Positions 45,712-54,661 of a stretch of 64,000 bases of DNA are shown piece after piece. The position numbers were made by a program, and so were the translations under genes. A model generated the notes under the pieces. That model searched no databases, was not told the origin of the DNA, and saw nothing but the letters and a program-made list of their open reading frames with translations. Positions within the stretch are counted from its first letter, which is position 1, and the number at the start of each line of letters is the position of its first letter. This DNA is from an uncultured Lewinella sp. (lineage in GTDB: Bacteria; Bacteroidota; Bacteroidia; Chitinophagales; Saprospiraceae): positions 1 through 64,000 of the forward strand of contig CAJXPD010000005.1 of the NCBI GenBank assembly GCA_913057785.1. Direction: 5' to 3'.

Positions 45712-47658
45712 ATGAAAAGAGCATTTAGAATTGTTGGCCGAATACTCGGCGTCTTGTTGTTACTGATCCTATTGGCAGTTGGATATTTTCGAATAAAATG
45801 GGGAATTGAATCTTCCCGAAATATGAAATTGGCGGGAGAAGCCGCTCCTATGCTGACCATAGATGGACAAACCTTCCGAGATTTAAATAAGAACGGTAAA
45901 TTGGATGTGTATGAGAATAGGGAGGCTACTTTGGAAGATAGAGTAGAGGACCTATTGGGCCAGATGAACCTAGCGGAAAAAGCAGGAATGCTATTTGCGC
46001 ATTTTCTAGGGATGAATGCAGATGGTTCCTTGATGGAGATTCCGACCTTTTCTGATCCTTTTTCATTTATGGCAGAAAATACATCTACCACGCTCCTGAA
46101 AAAGAAGATGACGGCTGTTCAAAACCTTGGAGGTACCTCTGCTTATAATTATGCGACCTGGAACAACAACCTACAAGCTTTGGCACAACGTACCAGACTC
46201 GGCATCCCAATTACCCTCATTTCTGATCCTCGGCATGGAGCCACCGGAATGGCAGGAGCCAGTGTCGGTGCCAAATGGATATCTGTGTGGCCTTCTCCAT
46301 TAGGACTGGCTGCCACTGGAGATTCGGCGCTCGTTTGGGAATTCGGAGATATTGCGCGTCAGGAATACTTAGCACTAGGCATCCGATTGGCACAGCATCC
46401 TATGGCAGATATTGCTACTGATCCTCGCTGGGCGAGAGTAAATGGTACATTTGGGGAAGATGCAGACCTTAGCGCGCGCCTAACCAAGGCTTACATCCTG
46501 GGTTTGCAGGGTGATAGTATAACGGCTAATAGCGTGGCTTGCCAAACGAAACACTTCCCAGGAGGAGGGCCACAGGAGGATGGCTGGGATGCTCACTTTG
46601 CCAGTGGAAAAGGACAAGTGTACCCCGGTAATCAATTTGCCTATCATCTCAAGCCATTTGTGGACGGAGCTCTAGCTGCTAATACCGCACAGATCATGCC
46701 TTATTATGGAATACCCAAAGGGCAAACCAAAGAAGAGGTCGGATTTGGTTTCAATGAAGAGATGATTCAAGGTTTATTGCGAGATTCTCTAGGCTTTGAC
46801 GGAGTAGTAGCTACAGATTGGGGGATTATTTCGGATGCTTTTGTAAAAGAGGCTTCAGCCTGGGGGGTAGAGCATCTTTCGGAAAAAGAACGGGTCAAAA
46901 AGGTGCTGGATGCGGGTTGTGATGTCTTTGGAGGAGAATACGTGACGGACTTAATCATTGAACTGGTAGAAGAGGGGCAGGTCAGCGAAGAACGGATTGA
47001 TCTTTCTGTTCGTAGGGTACTCAGAGACAAGTTTAAACTAGGGCTTTTTGATGATCCATATGTTGACCTAGATAAAGTGGATATCGTGGGCCAACCCAGA
47101 TTTGTAGAGAAAGGGAAGGCAGCCCAACGAAAATCACTGGTATTGCTTAAAAATGAAGACAACACCCTGCCTTTATCTGCCAATCTGAAAGTGTACCTGA
47201 TAGGGATGGAAGAGCAAGGGCTGACGGAAAAATATCCTCAGATTGTCAATAGTATAGAAAAGGCCGATGTGATCGTTCAAAAACTAAAGACCCCATCCTC
47301 GCCATCTCCAGGAGGCAGCTTTTTGGAAAGAATGATCCCACAAGGAAGATTGGATTTTAAAGAAAAGGATAAACAAAAAATACTCGAGCGGATGGAAGGG
47401 AAACCCACGATCACCATTCTTACGATTACCCGTCCGCCAGTGGTTCCTGAGATAGATGCCGCCAGCAAAGCTATGATTGCAGACTTTGAATGCCAAGACG
47501 AAATTCTTCTCGAAATGATCTTTGGTAAGTTCAAGCCAAGTGGTAAGCTGCCCATTGAGATCCCCTCCTCTGTAGAAGCGGTACAGAACCAGTTGGAGGA
47601 TGTGCCTTATGACTCTAAGGATCCTCTGTATTCCTTTGGACATGGCTTGTCTTATTAA
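45712..47658 (+). CDS. GH3-family beta-glucosidase-like protein, membrane anchored
   Basis: A 648-aa GH3 protein with an N-terminal TM anchor (about 8-25). It has a calcium-loop-like DLNKNGKLDVYENRE (57-71) seen in this GH3 branch, the KHFPGGG substrate loop (280-286) and nucleophile Asp369 in VVATDWG. The C-terminal domain ends FKPSGKLPIEIPSS...YSFGHGLSY. It is expected to remove terminal glucose from oligosaccharides in the periplasm. It has its own leader and palindrome, so it may be controlled separately from the rest of the locus. Confidence 0.88.
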   Translation: MKRAFRIVGRILGVLLLLILLAVGYFRIKWGIESSRNMKLAGEAAPMLTIDGQTFRDLNKNGKLDVYENREATLEDRVEDLLGQMNLAEKAGMLFAHFLGMNADGSLMEIPTFSDPFSFMAENTSTTLLKKKMTAVQNLGGTSAYNYATWNNNLQALAQRTRLGIPITLISDPRHGATGMAGASVGAKWISVWPSPLGLAATGDSALVWEFGDIARQEYLALGIRLAQHPMADIATDPRWARVNGTFGEDADLSARLTKAYILGLQGDSITANSVACQTKHFPGGGPQEDGWDAHFASGKGQVYPGNQFAYHLKPFVDGALAANTAQIMPYYGIPKGQTKEEVGFGFNEEMIQGLLRDSLGFDGVVATDWGIISDAFVKEASAWGVEHLSEKERVKKVLDAGCDVFGGEYVTDLIIELVEEGQVSEERIDLSVRRVLRDKFKLGLFDDPYVDLDKVDIVGQPRFVEKGKAAQRKSLVLLKNEDNTLPLSANLKVYLIGMEEQGLTEKYPQIVNSIEKADVIVQKLKTPSSPSPGGSFLERMIPQGRLDFKEKDKQKILERMEGKPTITILTITRPPVVPEIDAASKAMIADFECQDEILLEMIFGKFKPSGKLPIEIPSSVEAVQNQLEDVPYDSKDPLYSFGHGLSY

Positions 47659-48218
47659 GTCAGGAATATGTTGCATAAAGTTTTGTGTAGTTTGAAACTG
47701 ATGTGATTTTTCAGGCTAATAGGAAGCCTTAGGATTGTGCTGAAGAATACCGGATGATCTATCTCTCTAAGGATAGACAGGCGGTCGCCCGCCTGGGGGA
47801 TTATGCTTTTTTAGCCAATAGCGATTCAGAGAAAGAGAATGCAATTGAAAAACTCTGTGCTAGAGAACTTTATAATGTAAGCCTGAATGCCGATCTTGTT
47901 ACGCGTTCTTCTGGGCTAGATTAATCGGGATCGGAGATTTGAACCTGATGCTAAGCAGTGTGACAATAGTAATCTTGAAGTTTCTGGTATTGTGTTTTAT
48001 GGCCAAACAAGGCAGAAAAATCGCACCCCTGTCCAGCCGGCCAGGCGGGATAGCCGTAGGCTAAGTAAGATTCTTTCTAACGAAGGTTGGACGAAAAAGA
48101 CGCAGCAGAAAAACACGAGTATCTATTGTTGCACTACTTACAACGGAAGAAAGAGTAAAATCAGGTATTTTCTTTGCTTATTGTTGGGTACCTACTGCAC
48201 CATTAATAGAACTAAGGT
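47659..48218. other. 560-base intergenic region between glucan locus and sigma-factor gene
   Basis: No well-supported gene. It contains a 56-codon ORF at 47754-47924 (listed separately) and a 76-codon ORF at 47992-48222 of unnatural composition. CAGGCGG/CCGCCTG (47776-47793 area) forms a short GC-rich hairpin. The region separates the polysaccharide genes from the sigma/TPR/CHAT block and may hold the sigma-gene promoter near its right end. Confidence 0.5.
47754..47924 (+). CDS. Possible small ORF, 56 aa, unknown
   Basis: ATG at 47754 opens a frame of 56 codons (MIYLSKDRQAVARLGDYAFL...) with soluble, protein-like composition. It is below the ORF-track cut-off. I do not recognise it. It could be a small protein or the debris of a longer gene; nothing upstream in frame extends it past a stop eight codons before the ATG. 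Confidence 0.25.
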   Translation: MIYLSKDRQAVARLGDYAFLANSDSEKENAIEKLCARELYNVSLNADLVTRSSGLD

Positions 48219-48797
48219 ATGAATGAACAACCTACTGATGAAGAGCTGATTTCAGCTATACAGGGAAACAGCACGGAACGAGATAGTGCCATGCGATACA
48301 TTTTTTTGAACCTAGATTGGAAAGGGATTTTGCACAATTATCTAAGGCAGAAAGGGGGAGAGCAGGATGTGGATGAAATTTTTCAAAAGGCAATTATCGT
48401 CTTCGATAGAAACATCAGACAAGGTAAATATCAGGGGAAAAGTAGTTTGAAAACTTATTTTTTCAGTATTGCTAAGCATCTTTGGTGGAAAGAACTGAAA
48501 ACACATGGAAGGAAAGAGGAGTTCCAAAATGAACATTACAGGGAAGAACAGGAAAGTGTTGAGTTGGAGGTGATTCGAAAAGAACAAAGGCAATTTATTT
48601 CCTTGATATTAAGTAAAATTGGGGATCGGTGTAAGAAAATTTTAGAACTGTATCAGTTGGACTATTCTATGGAGGAGATCTCTGTTACCCTGGCTATGTC
48701 TAATGCCAATATGGCTAAGAAGGAGGCTTACAGATGCCGCAAGAAATTGAAGCGATTTATTGAGGAGAACCCAGGCTGGAAGGAGCTTATTAATTGA
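48219..48797 (+). CDS. RNA polymerase sigma factor, sigma-70/ECF type
   Basis: A 192-aa sigma factor with region 2 (about 30-100, EIFQKAIIVFDRNIRQGKYQGKSSLKTYFFSIAKHLWW) and region 4 (about 125-180, ILELYQLDYSMEEISVTLAMSNANMAKKEAYRCRKKL). This Bacteroidota subtype is commonly found with TPR and CHAT genes. The stop overlaps the ORF-track start of the next gene, so the two are co-transcribed and probably a sigma/anti-sigma-type pair. Confidence 0.85.
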   Translation: MNEQPTDEELISAIQGNSTERDSAMRYIFLNLDWKGILHNYLRQKGGEQDVDEIFQKAIIVFDRNIRQGKYQGKSSLKTYFFSIAKHLWWKELKTHGRKEEFQNEHYREEQESVELEVIRKEQRQFISLILSKIGDRCKKILELYQLDYSMEEISVTLAMSNANMAKKEAYRCRKKLKRFIEENPGWKELIN

Positions 48798-48802
48798 ATA
48801 TC

Positions 48803-49771
48803 ATGGACCGGGAAGAAGAACTATTCTATAGGATCGAAAACTATCTTCGTGCCAAGATGAGCGAGGAGGACAGGAAAGCTTTTGAGGCCGAAATGGCCGC
48901 CGATGCCCAATTGGTAGAGGCTGTGAACTTACAACGCTTTGAGCATACTAGCATGGAGGTTTTGTTGGAGAAGGACTTGACGGCAAAAATGGCGAAATGG
49001 GGACAAGAAACTCGTCCTCCCGCTACGGGTGCCAAATCACGCTATCCCAGACTTGGCATTATCCTGATTGCCGTGGCGTTGCTTGTAGGTTTGTTTTTTT
49101 TGTGGAAGTCTACTCGTAGTCCTGAAAGAGATAGCTTGATGGAGGAACAGGAGGAAGCCATTCCACCAGCTACAGAGGAGTTGCCTCCGACTAAGGTAGA
49201 GCTTGATACCACTCGTGCTATTGCGACAGAAGAGACAGAAGAAAAGCCACCTGTAACTAAGAAGATAGTAGTACCAGATGATCCTCCTAAGGAAAGAAAA
49301 AGAAGCTTATCCAGCCAGGCCTTGGCGGTTGCTTTGTATGAGGAAAGAACACCTTCACATTTGCAAAGTAGTAGTACCATGAGATCAGGGAGTCCAGATC
49401 AAAATGAGGCCTCTGCCCTGATTCGAGGTATCGAACTGTTCGAGGAGGCGCTCTACCAAGAGGCGATTAATACCCTGGAACAAATTGATAGTGTCCAAGA
49501 AAAGCAAGCTTTCCGAGCTGCGGAAGAATATTTAGCGCATGCCTATTTTCAGGCGAAAGAATTTGACAAGGCGGCCGTGTTTTTTCGGAATATCCGAGAC
49601 AATAGCAGAATCATCGTGCGAGAACGGGCCGAGGGATACTTAATGTTGAGTTTGTTGGCCAATTATGATCTACATCAACTAGAAGTGGACCAGCTCTTGC
49701 AAAGTATGACTCAGGATGAGTATCATGAGTTTCATCTGGTGGCTGTAAAGGCCGCATCATCATTGGAGTAG
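48803..49771 (+). CDS. Membrane TPR protein, possible anti-sigma partner
   Basis: About 322 aa from the ATG at 48803, 5 bases after the sigma stop. An N-terminal cytoplasmic helical part (1-75, containing RIENYLRAKMSEEDRKAFEAEM, as in membrane anti-sigma factors) precedes a TM helix (about 90-108). A Pro/Glu/Thr-rich stretch follows, then a periplasmic TPR region (about 210-320). Anti-sigma function is inferred from position and topology; there is no recognised zinc motif. Confidence 0.7.
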   Translation: MDREEELFYRIENYLRAKMSEEDRKAFEAEMAADAQLVEAVNLQRFEHTSMEVLLEKDLTAKMAKWGQETRPPATGAKSRYPRLGIILIAVALLVGLFFLWKSTRSPERDSLMEEQEEAIPPATEELPPTKVELDTTRAIATEETEEKPPVTKKIVVPDDPPKERKRSLSSQALAVALYEERTPSHLQSSSTMRSGSPDQNEASALIRGIELFEEALYQEAINTLEQIDSVQEKQAFRAAEEYLAHAYFQAKEFDKAAVFFRNIRDNSRIIVRERAEGYLMLSLLANYDLHQLEVDQLLQSMTQDEYHEFHLVAVKAASSLE

Positions 49772-49784
49772 ATTAAACGCAAAC

Positions 49785-52700
49785 TCATTTACCCAAAGGA
49801 CTGACCTCCCCAATCAAAATAGAAGGCGCCCAGTAAAAGGGAGCGAGTTTCTCCGGCTTGCCTGCTAACTGCTGTAGATAGCTCAACTTGGCTCGTTGCA
49901 AGGCCACATCCTTAGGTACGCCCTTGATCAATTGTTCATAAAAGGCAATCATGAGAGTAGCTGTGCTTTCGTCATCTACTGCCCATAAGGTATTGATAAT
50001 ACTCCTAGCTCCGGCATAGGTGAATGCCCTGGCGAGACTGATCACGCCTTCACCTTGGCGAAGCCGTCCAAGACCGGTCTCACAAGCGGATAGTACGACC
50101 AAATCGGCTTGGAGACGCAGATTGTAGATATCCTTGGCGTAGAGTTTTATAAAACCACTAGATGCCCCTTCTTGTTGGAAGGCTAAATAGGCAAAGTCGC
50201 CCATGCGGTGGTTGGCTTTCCCATGTGTACTTAGATGTAGGATTTTATATTTGGATGATTCTTCTACAAATCGTGCTTTGGTTCCACTGCTGCCTAACCA
50301 AGTATCTCCTTGGAAGAGCCGACTGATCTCCAGGACTTCTTTGGCACTATTGATTAGGCTGCCCAAAGAATCTCTTTGAATACCCAATGGACTTTGATTT
50401 TCTTCCTCTTTTAGAGCAATTCCTGCTTCAGCCTCTGAAAAAGGTGCGATCCCCAAGAAGGGCTTCACGGTAGCCCTCGTCTTTTGGCTTTGAATAGTCT
50501 GATGCAATAGGGTGGCGGAATTCCCGTACGAGATGCTGTGTTTTTTTAGTAGGAAATCATAAAGGGGTATCTTGCCGTACCGCGGAGGATCTTTTGCTAA
50601 AAGCGTTTCGAAGGGTAGATTAGCCAAGGCCTGATCGGGAATGATTATCACTCTTTCGGTGACCTGATCCTCAATCGGTGCCCAAAGCTTTTGGTATAGT
50701 TTTACTGCCGCTTCTGTATAATTGAAAATAGATTCCTCTTCTAGCTGCGGGCTTCGCCGATCCACGGAGGCACTATGATAACTGTATAGCCCATCTTTGG
50801 TCATCCTTTCTACCAAGGGTGTAATCTCATCTTGGTGTGGAACCACCATAAGCTGGTAATCTTCTTTTTGTAGCAGAAAGATATAGATGCTACTGTCCGT
50901 CAATAAATATTCTACTAAGGTCTGATTGGGTTCTAGCAGCTCTTTTTGGATCTTTTCCGTCGAAACAGTTTGTTGTCCATATCGTGCTGCTAAGTACTTG
51001 GGGTATTTTTGCTCCAGCTCCTGCTGCAAGGATTGGTATTCGGCATTGTATTGTAGTAGGTGTGCTGTAACTACTTGTAGAGTAGAGTCAGCCGAACGCT
51101 CTCCCAAGTCCATTTCTACATACTTTTGTTTTTCTAGGTAGGTCATTTTCATCCGCAATTCCTGCTCTTGTTGCAATAGCTCGGGCTCAATATCACTAGT
51201 GTGAAGGGCCTCGGATCTTTGTAGGGCATGGTATAAAAGGGGCGATCGGATGGCTTCTGCGGAGGCAAATGCGCCAAGTTTGTAATGCAGGCTGTCAGTG
51301 GCTTCATATAAGTGCAACTCACATTGCATGCGCCCTACATAGGCACTTCTAGCCAACTTCGTAAATTCAAATTTTGAAATGGGATCGAAGCGACGAGCAT
51401 AATGAGTGACAGCTGCCTGTGCCTCCCGAAAGTAATCCAGGGCAAGCCGGAGCTTGCTTTTGTCTCCATGGTTAAGGGACCATCGCCGATATAGTTTTCC
51501 GGTTTCAACCAAGGTGGTTATGAGGGTCTGGAGGGATTGGGTATTGTCGAACTTGTTAGTGCTGTGGTAATTCAAGGCATACAAGGCAGATTGGAACGCC
51601 TCTTCAGCTTCTTCAAATTGCTGTAGTAGGCTTAAGTTCCTACCCTTACTGCTTAGGATATAAGCTGTCTTTGGATGCTTTGGACCATACGCGATTAGTG
51701 CCATCTTTATGGACAATTCAAAGGAGGCTGCCGCTGCTCGGAATTCCCCTTCAGCCATGTAGTGCGTCCCTAAATTATGGTGGATAGCCAAGGTATAAGT
51801 ATTGTTCACCTTGATGGAATCGGGTAGCGCCTCTGCCAAATCAATGGCTTCTAAGTTCAACGCATTGGAGCGTTCTACGTCGCCAGCTAGGTTATAGGCT
51901 ATAGCGAGGTTCGTTTTTAGCGTGATTAAATCGGAACGATGAGGGCCAGCCTGTTGCTTGAAAAGGGCTATGGCCAGTTGAAAATATTTGATCGCCTCCT
52001 CGTATTCTTCTCGAGCCGTGGCGTTTAACCCTAAGGCATTGTAGGGGCGGTATAAGAAATAACTTTTGTCTCCTCTATATTTGCGATATATGGCAACAGA
52101 TTGCTGTAAATACAGATACTCTCTTTCGTAATCTGCGATTTCTTTGTAACAATTAGCTAAACTGTGTAAAGCCAAAGTCAAACCTTTTTCGTATTCGGGT
52201 GCACCTTGTAAGACCTCAACGGATCTGTGGGCATATTGGAAGGCTGTGGATCGCTCTCCTCCCTGCAAATAGATACCAGAAAGGGCTGAATAGACAGCCG
52301 ATACCCTATCGAGTTCATCAGAGAGGTGCTTTTCTATGACCGCCTTTGCTCGCTCGTAGTAAACCAATGCAGAATCAATATTATGGATATAGCGATAATA
52401 GTCCCCGATCTTTTTGTTGGCTTGTGCCATATGTCCTTTCGCAACCTTCGGCATGAAGGGAACTTCCTTGTTGACTTCCAACATTTTCTTGAAGTATGGG
52501 AACGCTTCCTGATAGCGTTGCATTTGTATCAGGAGACTTCCAATATTTCCATAGTTCACCGTTAGCATATAATGCTCTCTGCCAAAAAGTTTTCGTTTGA
52601 AATCTAGCGTCTTTTCGAAGGCGATCACTGCCTTTGATAGTTCTCCCAGCCCGTAGTACGTTTGCCCCTCCAGGTCGTTTAGACCGGCGTAGGCTAGGTA

Positions 52701-52946
52701 ATTGCTACTGCTCGCTGCCTCTAGCCCGTTCTTTGTTTTTTGGATAATGGTTAAGGCGGCGCTAAACTGCTGGGATCGGATCAGTTCTTTGGCTTGCTTA
52801 ATTCCCTCCATATACGGAATGCTGTCTGTTGTTTTTGCATCTTGACCGACTACAGGGAGCACCAGTACCAATAGTAGGCTCTGTATTAGAATAGATTTGA
52901 ACGTAAGGCTACAAATTTTGTAAGAATGCTTAAATCCTTTTGGCAT
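49785..52946 (-). CDS. Exported TPR-CHAT (caspase-like) protein
   Basis: A 1053-aa protein with signal peptide (about 18-35), many TPR repeats (about 40-560), a helical linker and a C-terminal CHAT domain (about 720-1053). The caspase-type dyad is intact: His908 in HLSTHGKANH and Cys955 in LSACETGLG. The peptidase would act outside the cytoplasm, which sets it apart from cytoplasmic CHAT defence proteins. It converges on the sigma/TPR pair with a 13-base gap and is divergent from a second TPR gene. Substrate is unknown. Confidence 0.88.
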   Translation of the reverse strand: MPKGFKHSYKICSLTFKSILIQSLLLVLVLPVVGQDAKTTDSIPYMEGIKQAKELIRSQQFSAALTIIQKTKNGLEAASSSNYLAYAGLNDLEGQTYYGLGELSKAVIAFEKTLDFKRKLFGREHYMLTVNYGNIGSLLIQMQRYQEAFPYFKKMLEVNKEVPFMPKVAKGHMAQANKKIGDYYRYIHNIDSALVYYERAKAVIEKHLSDELDRVSAVYSALSGIYLQGGERSTAFQYAHRSVEVLQGAPEYEKGLTLALHSLANCYKEIADYEREYLYLQQSVAIYRKYRGDKSYFLYRPYNALGLNATAREEYEEAIKYFQLAIALFKQQAGPHRSDLITLKTNLAIAYNLAGDVERSNALNLEAIDLAEALPDSIKVNNTYTLAIHHNLGTHYMAEGEFRAAAASFELSIKMALIAYGPKHPKTAYILSSKGRNLSLLQQFEEAEEAFQSALYALNYHSTNKFDNTQSLQTLITTLVETGKLYRRWSLNHGDKSKLRLALDYFREAQAAVTHYARRFDPISKFEFTKLARSAYVGRMQCELHLYEATDSLHYKLGAFASAEAIRSPLLYHALQRSEALHTSDIEPELLQQEQELRMKMTYLEKQKYVEMDLGERSADSTLQVVTAHLLQYNAEYQSLQQELEQKYPKYLAARYGQQTVSTEKIQKELLEPNQTLVEYLLTDSSIYIFLLQKEDYQLMVVPHQDEITPLVERMTKDGLYSYHSASVDRRSPQLEEESIFNYTEAAVKLYQKLWAPIEDQVTERVIIIPDQALANLPFETLLAKDPPRYGKIPLYDFLLKKHSISYGNSATLLHQTIQSQKTRATVKPFLGIAPFSEAEAGIALKEEENQSPLGIQRDSLGSLINSAKEVLEISRLFQGDTWLGSSGTKARFVEESSKYKILHLSTHGKANHRMGDFAYLAFQQEGASSGFIKLYAKDIYNLRLQADLVVLSACETGLGRLRQGEGVISLARAFTYAGARSIINTLWAVDDESTATLMIAFYEQLIKGVPKDVALQRAKLSYLQQLAGKPEKLAPFYWAPSILIGEVSPLGK

Positions 52947-53259
52947 AGTAGTATTTTGTTCGACTTTATGTAGTCCTAGATGATTTTTAGGTGTTTGATA
53001 TTCATGCTTTTATATAGCGATAGCGCTTTTGCTTAAGGTCTTTTTTTATCCCACATAGCTGCCCGTTTGGGCAATAGGATTTCTTCCGAATCACGTAGAT
53101 CAACTAAAGAATTTAAAAAAATATCAGGATACTTGGGTACCTGCTGACGACTCGGAAGAACTAAGAGTTGAAAATACAATACTACCATCACAATTAAGGC
53201 TTTACCAACATCAGTCTGCCCCGACAGGCCGGTTATGCCTTTGCTCAAAAAAAATAATT
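52947..53259. other. Divergent intergenic region between CHAT and TPR genes
   Basis: A 313-base gap that must carry two promoters. It is AT-rich. I see no strong consensus promoter, palindrome or RNA gene. The 71-codon minus-strand ORF here is not protein-like. Confidence 0.35.
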
Positions 53260-54357
53260 ATGCAAACTACAAAAATTCAGCTCTTGGAAGACGCGAGACA
53301 AGCACATACTAATGGTAATTTGGCGCAAGCTTTGGAACTCCTTCAGGAGTATCTCAACCAAAATTCGCCAGGCCACGAAGCTTTTATGTTGCAAGGTGAC
53401 ATCTATCTTGAACTCGGAAATTATTACCAGGCGGAGCAGTCTTACCAGCAGGCCTTGGCTATGCGTCCTGGTTTGGCGGAGATTTATTTTAAACTAGGGG
53501 TCTGCCTGGAATCTAGTAATAAAAACCAAGCGGCTCTGGATCAATTCCAGACGGCTTTGAACTTATCTCCTGAGAACCAGACATATCAAGGGAAATTGGG
53601 AGAGCTACTGTACAAATTGGGTTTGGAAAGAAGCAATGTCAATTACCTAAGCGAAGGCATCACATTGATGGAACAATGCCATGCTGCCGGCGAATCCTCC
53701 ATCAGCTTAAGAGATTCATTGGCCCATGCTTATCTGGCAAGAGCCAGTAGTACCTGGGTACCTGATCCAGAGGTGCAGGGGCAGTTGTTAGCTACTTCCC
53801 TTGATCAGGTGCTCGCTGCGGAAAAGGAGTTGGCTCGTGCCCAGGAACTCCTGGACCCTGGAAACATCGCGCTGAATACTAGAGCGCAGGAGATGGAACA
53901 ACAGCTGCTACAGGTGAAAAAGAAGAAATATTTTGGCATCAGCAAATACCTAAAGGTTCCCATCGTTTTTGGTCTGCTCTTTTTGTTTTTTGGATCGAGT
54001 GTGCAGAGTTTCCTTTCCTTTCTAATGGCTGGACTCTATTTCGTGGCCAATCGTAAACCTGGATATGTGCAGAATAGTCACTACGTGCAAAATAAAATGA
54101 GAACCCCTATTGCCTTGAGAATCATGGATCAAGTCAATGCTATCCTTTCTCAGTTCAGTATTTTTGGCAGTATTGGCAACGTTCTCCTTATTACTTCTCT
54201 AATTCGCTTTTTTACTCGTCTATTGGGTGCTTGCTTCGTGATGATCACCCTACCGTATGAAATTGTAAGAAGCTTCGTAACCAACTATAGCTATAATGAA
54301 GTGATAGAGCAATTACAGCGGCTAAAATCAGCTATTACCCCGCAAAAGAAAGCGTAG
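53260..54357 (+). CDS. TPR membrane protein
   Basis: A 365-aa protein. Residues 1-135 contain about four TPR repeats (AHTNGNLAQALELLQEYL, EAFMLQGDIYLELGNYYQAEQSYQQAL, and so on), 135-225 are helical, and one or two TM helices lie at about 232-265, with more hydrophobic stretches near 300-340. There is no signal peptide, so the TPR domain is cytoplasmic. It probably works as a scaffold; its neighbour is the CHAT protein. Confidence 0.75.
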   Translation: MQTTKIQLLEDARQAHTNGNLAQALELLQEYLNQNSPGHEAFMLQGDIYLELGNYYQAEQSYQQALAMRPGLAEIYFKLGVCLESSNKNQAALDQFQTALNLSPENQTYQGKLGELLYKLGLERSNVNYLSEGITLMEQCHAAGESSISLRDSLAHAYLARASSTWVPDPEVQGQLLATSLDQVLAAEKELARAQELLDPGNIALNTRAQEMEQQLLQVKKKKYFGISKYLKVPIVFGLLFLFFGSSVQSFLSFLMAGLYFVANRKPGYVQNSHYVQNKMRTPIALRIMDQVNAILSQFSIFGSIGNVLLITSLIRFFTRLLGACFVMITLPYEIVRSFVTNYSYNEVIEQLQRLKSAITPQKKA

Positions 54358-54661
54358 CAGTAGGGATCAATGACATTCAAATATAGGGATGTTTCCAAAC
54401 GAACGTATCACCTTAATATGGTATAGAACCTTCCATCGGCTGATTAAAGTACTTGACATAACACACTGTTTACATTGGCTTAAGCGATGGAAGAGGCATA
54501 GCAAATCTCTAAATCTGTTTTCTATTCTAAATGGATGACTCATTCTTGATAGTGCCTACATCTACCTTTTGATGAAAACTCATCTGTCTTAACACCTGAT
54601 CCCAGGGATCCTGCCGATTGAAGGAATGGCGGATACTGGAGCAGTTTTAAACCACAAAAAA
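54358..54661. other. Intergenic region before the RCC1-like lipoprotein
   Basis: A 304-base gap on the plus strand. It holds a 9-bp inverted repeat CTTCCATCG/CGATGGAAG with a 46-base spacer (54430-54493) and otherwise no clear signal. A promoter for the next gene is expected but not recognised. Confidence 0.35.

Noticed and set aside
47992-48222. 76-aa ORF before the sigma factor
   Set aside because: Rich in Arg/Lys/Cys without domain signs and overlapping the sigma start; probably chance.
49785-52946. CHAT protein as a cytoplasmic caspase-like phage-defence effector
   Set aside because: It has an export signal and no sensor or gasdermin-type partner nearby; an envelope role fits better.
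53033-53248. 71-aa minus-strand ORF between CHAT and TPR genes
   Set aside because: No features of a real gene, and it fills the divergent promoter region.
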